DNA of 14,998 bases from Oceanospirillales bacterium (GTDB lineage Bacteria; Pseudomonadota; Gammaproteobacteria; Xanthomonadales; SZUA-36). Made by a program: the position numbers and the translations under genes. Positions within the stretch are counted from its first letter, which is position 1. Each line of letters starts with the position of its first letter. The stretch lies in contig QIKG01000208.1 of NCBI GenBank assembly GCA_003232965.1, positions 1-14,998 of the forward strand, given 5' to 3'. Under the pieces are notes generated by a model. The model was not told the DNA's origin and did not search any database. It worked only from the letters and a program-made list of their open reading frames with translations. This document shows, one piece after another, positions 14,572-14,998 of the stretch.

Positions 14572-14998
14572 CTAGGCTGTGCGCCTCACCGGCTGGCAAG
14601 CGTGGGTTAATTTTTGCAATAATTGTGAAATTTGCTGACGCATATTGCGCCGATCAACGATGATGTCGACAGTACCTTTTTCAAGTAGAAATTCGGCGCG
14701 CTGGAATCCTTCAGGTAATTTTTCACGCACGGTTTGCTCAATAACCCGCTGGCCAGCAAAACCATATTGATATCGCCCAGCATTGCCAGGCTGGCGGTTA
14801 CACCACCGGTTGTGGGGTGAGTCAATACCGAGATAAAAGGCACACCTTGGCCTGCCATTTTCGCTAATACGGCGCTGGTTTTTGCCATTTGCATCAACGA
14901 CAGCAATCCCTCTTGCATGCGTGCACCACCGGATGCAGAAAAACACACCAGCGGGATTTTGTGTTTAATCGCATATTCACCAGCCCGAGCGAATTTCT
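14572..14998 (-). pseudogene. accD: Acetyl-CoA carboxylase carboxyltransferase beta subunit, 3' part, with apparent 22-bp deletion/frameshift
   Basis: AccD makes malonyl-CoA for fatty acid synthesis together with AccA. The 5' end is beyond the window. Reading in from 14998, one frame encodes the conserved CFSASGGARMQEGLLSLMQM and PFISVLTHPTTGGVTASLAM, then LGDIN to 14766; the sequence then continues in a different frame as GFAGQRVIEQTVREKLPEGF, QRAEFLLEKGTVDIIVDRR and on to a TGA/TAA-bounded end at 14572. The family consensus between these parts is IAEPKALI; removing 22 bases there, leaving AT, exactly explains the shift at 14763/14764. As given, translation would run out of frame to about 14607. 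accD is essential in known bacteria, so an assembly or sequencing error is at least as likely as a true pseudogene. Confidence 0.85.

Noticed and set aside
14607..14948. Two separate overlapping minus-strand genes at the right edge
   Set aside because: Both frames are halves of the same AccD sequence joined by a frame-breaking deletion.

Overview
The window looks like a chromosomal segment of a marine-type gammaproteobacterium (Pseudomonadales/Cellvibrionales/Marinobacter-like). The grounds are the conserved order accD-folC-SPOR(dedD)-cvpA-purF, a PhaF-like phasin, a polyhydroxyalkanoate-system protein, and a complete bacterial wax-ester pathway. Base composition is moderate by eye. This placement is inference, because no rRNA or marker-gene search was possible.

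Left region (1-2170): the 3' end of a ThrE-type threonine/serine exporter; a 92-residue PHA-granule-region protein; a toxin-first RelE/HigB-HigA type II toxin-antitoxin pair on the minus strand with a strong promoter that contains a perfect palindrome and nearly abuts the toxin start codon; then an intergenic stretch with three copies of a REP-like palindrome and a decayed second copy of the 3' end of the neighbouring gene.

Centre (2171-10001): a lipid-storage island. On the minus strand lies a 661-residue two-domain fatty acyl-CoA reductase (same length and layout as Marinobacter Maqu_2507), followed by a PrxQ-type peroxiredoxin and an uncharacterised FFLxELYG protein. Divergent from the reductase are an acyl-CoA-binding protein (ACBP) and a TetR regulator. 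Next come a PhaF-like phasin with a histone-H1-like Lys/Ala tail (minus), a divergent TPR-like protein of unknown role, and a wax ester synthase/DGAT (minus). Together these would carry acyl-CoA on ACBP, reduce part of it to fatty alcohol, esterify the alcohol with another acyl-CoA, and coat the resulting neutral-lipid body. The TetR protein is a candidate acyl-responsive switch; short palindromes sit in both divergent promoter regions.

Right region (10027-14998): a minus-strand housekeeping run accD-folC-SPOR-cvpA-purF, with the wax ester synthase 25 bp behind purF and no visible terminator between them. accD is cut by the window end and, as given, carries an apparent 22-bp deletion that shifts its frame in a highly conserved segment. 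Because accD is normally essential, this is either an assembly/sequencing error or a real and surprising lesion.
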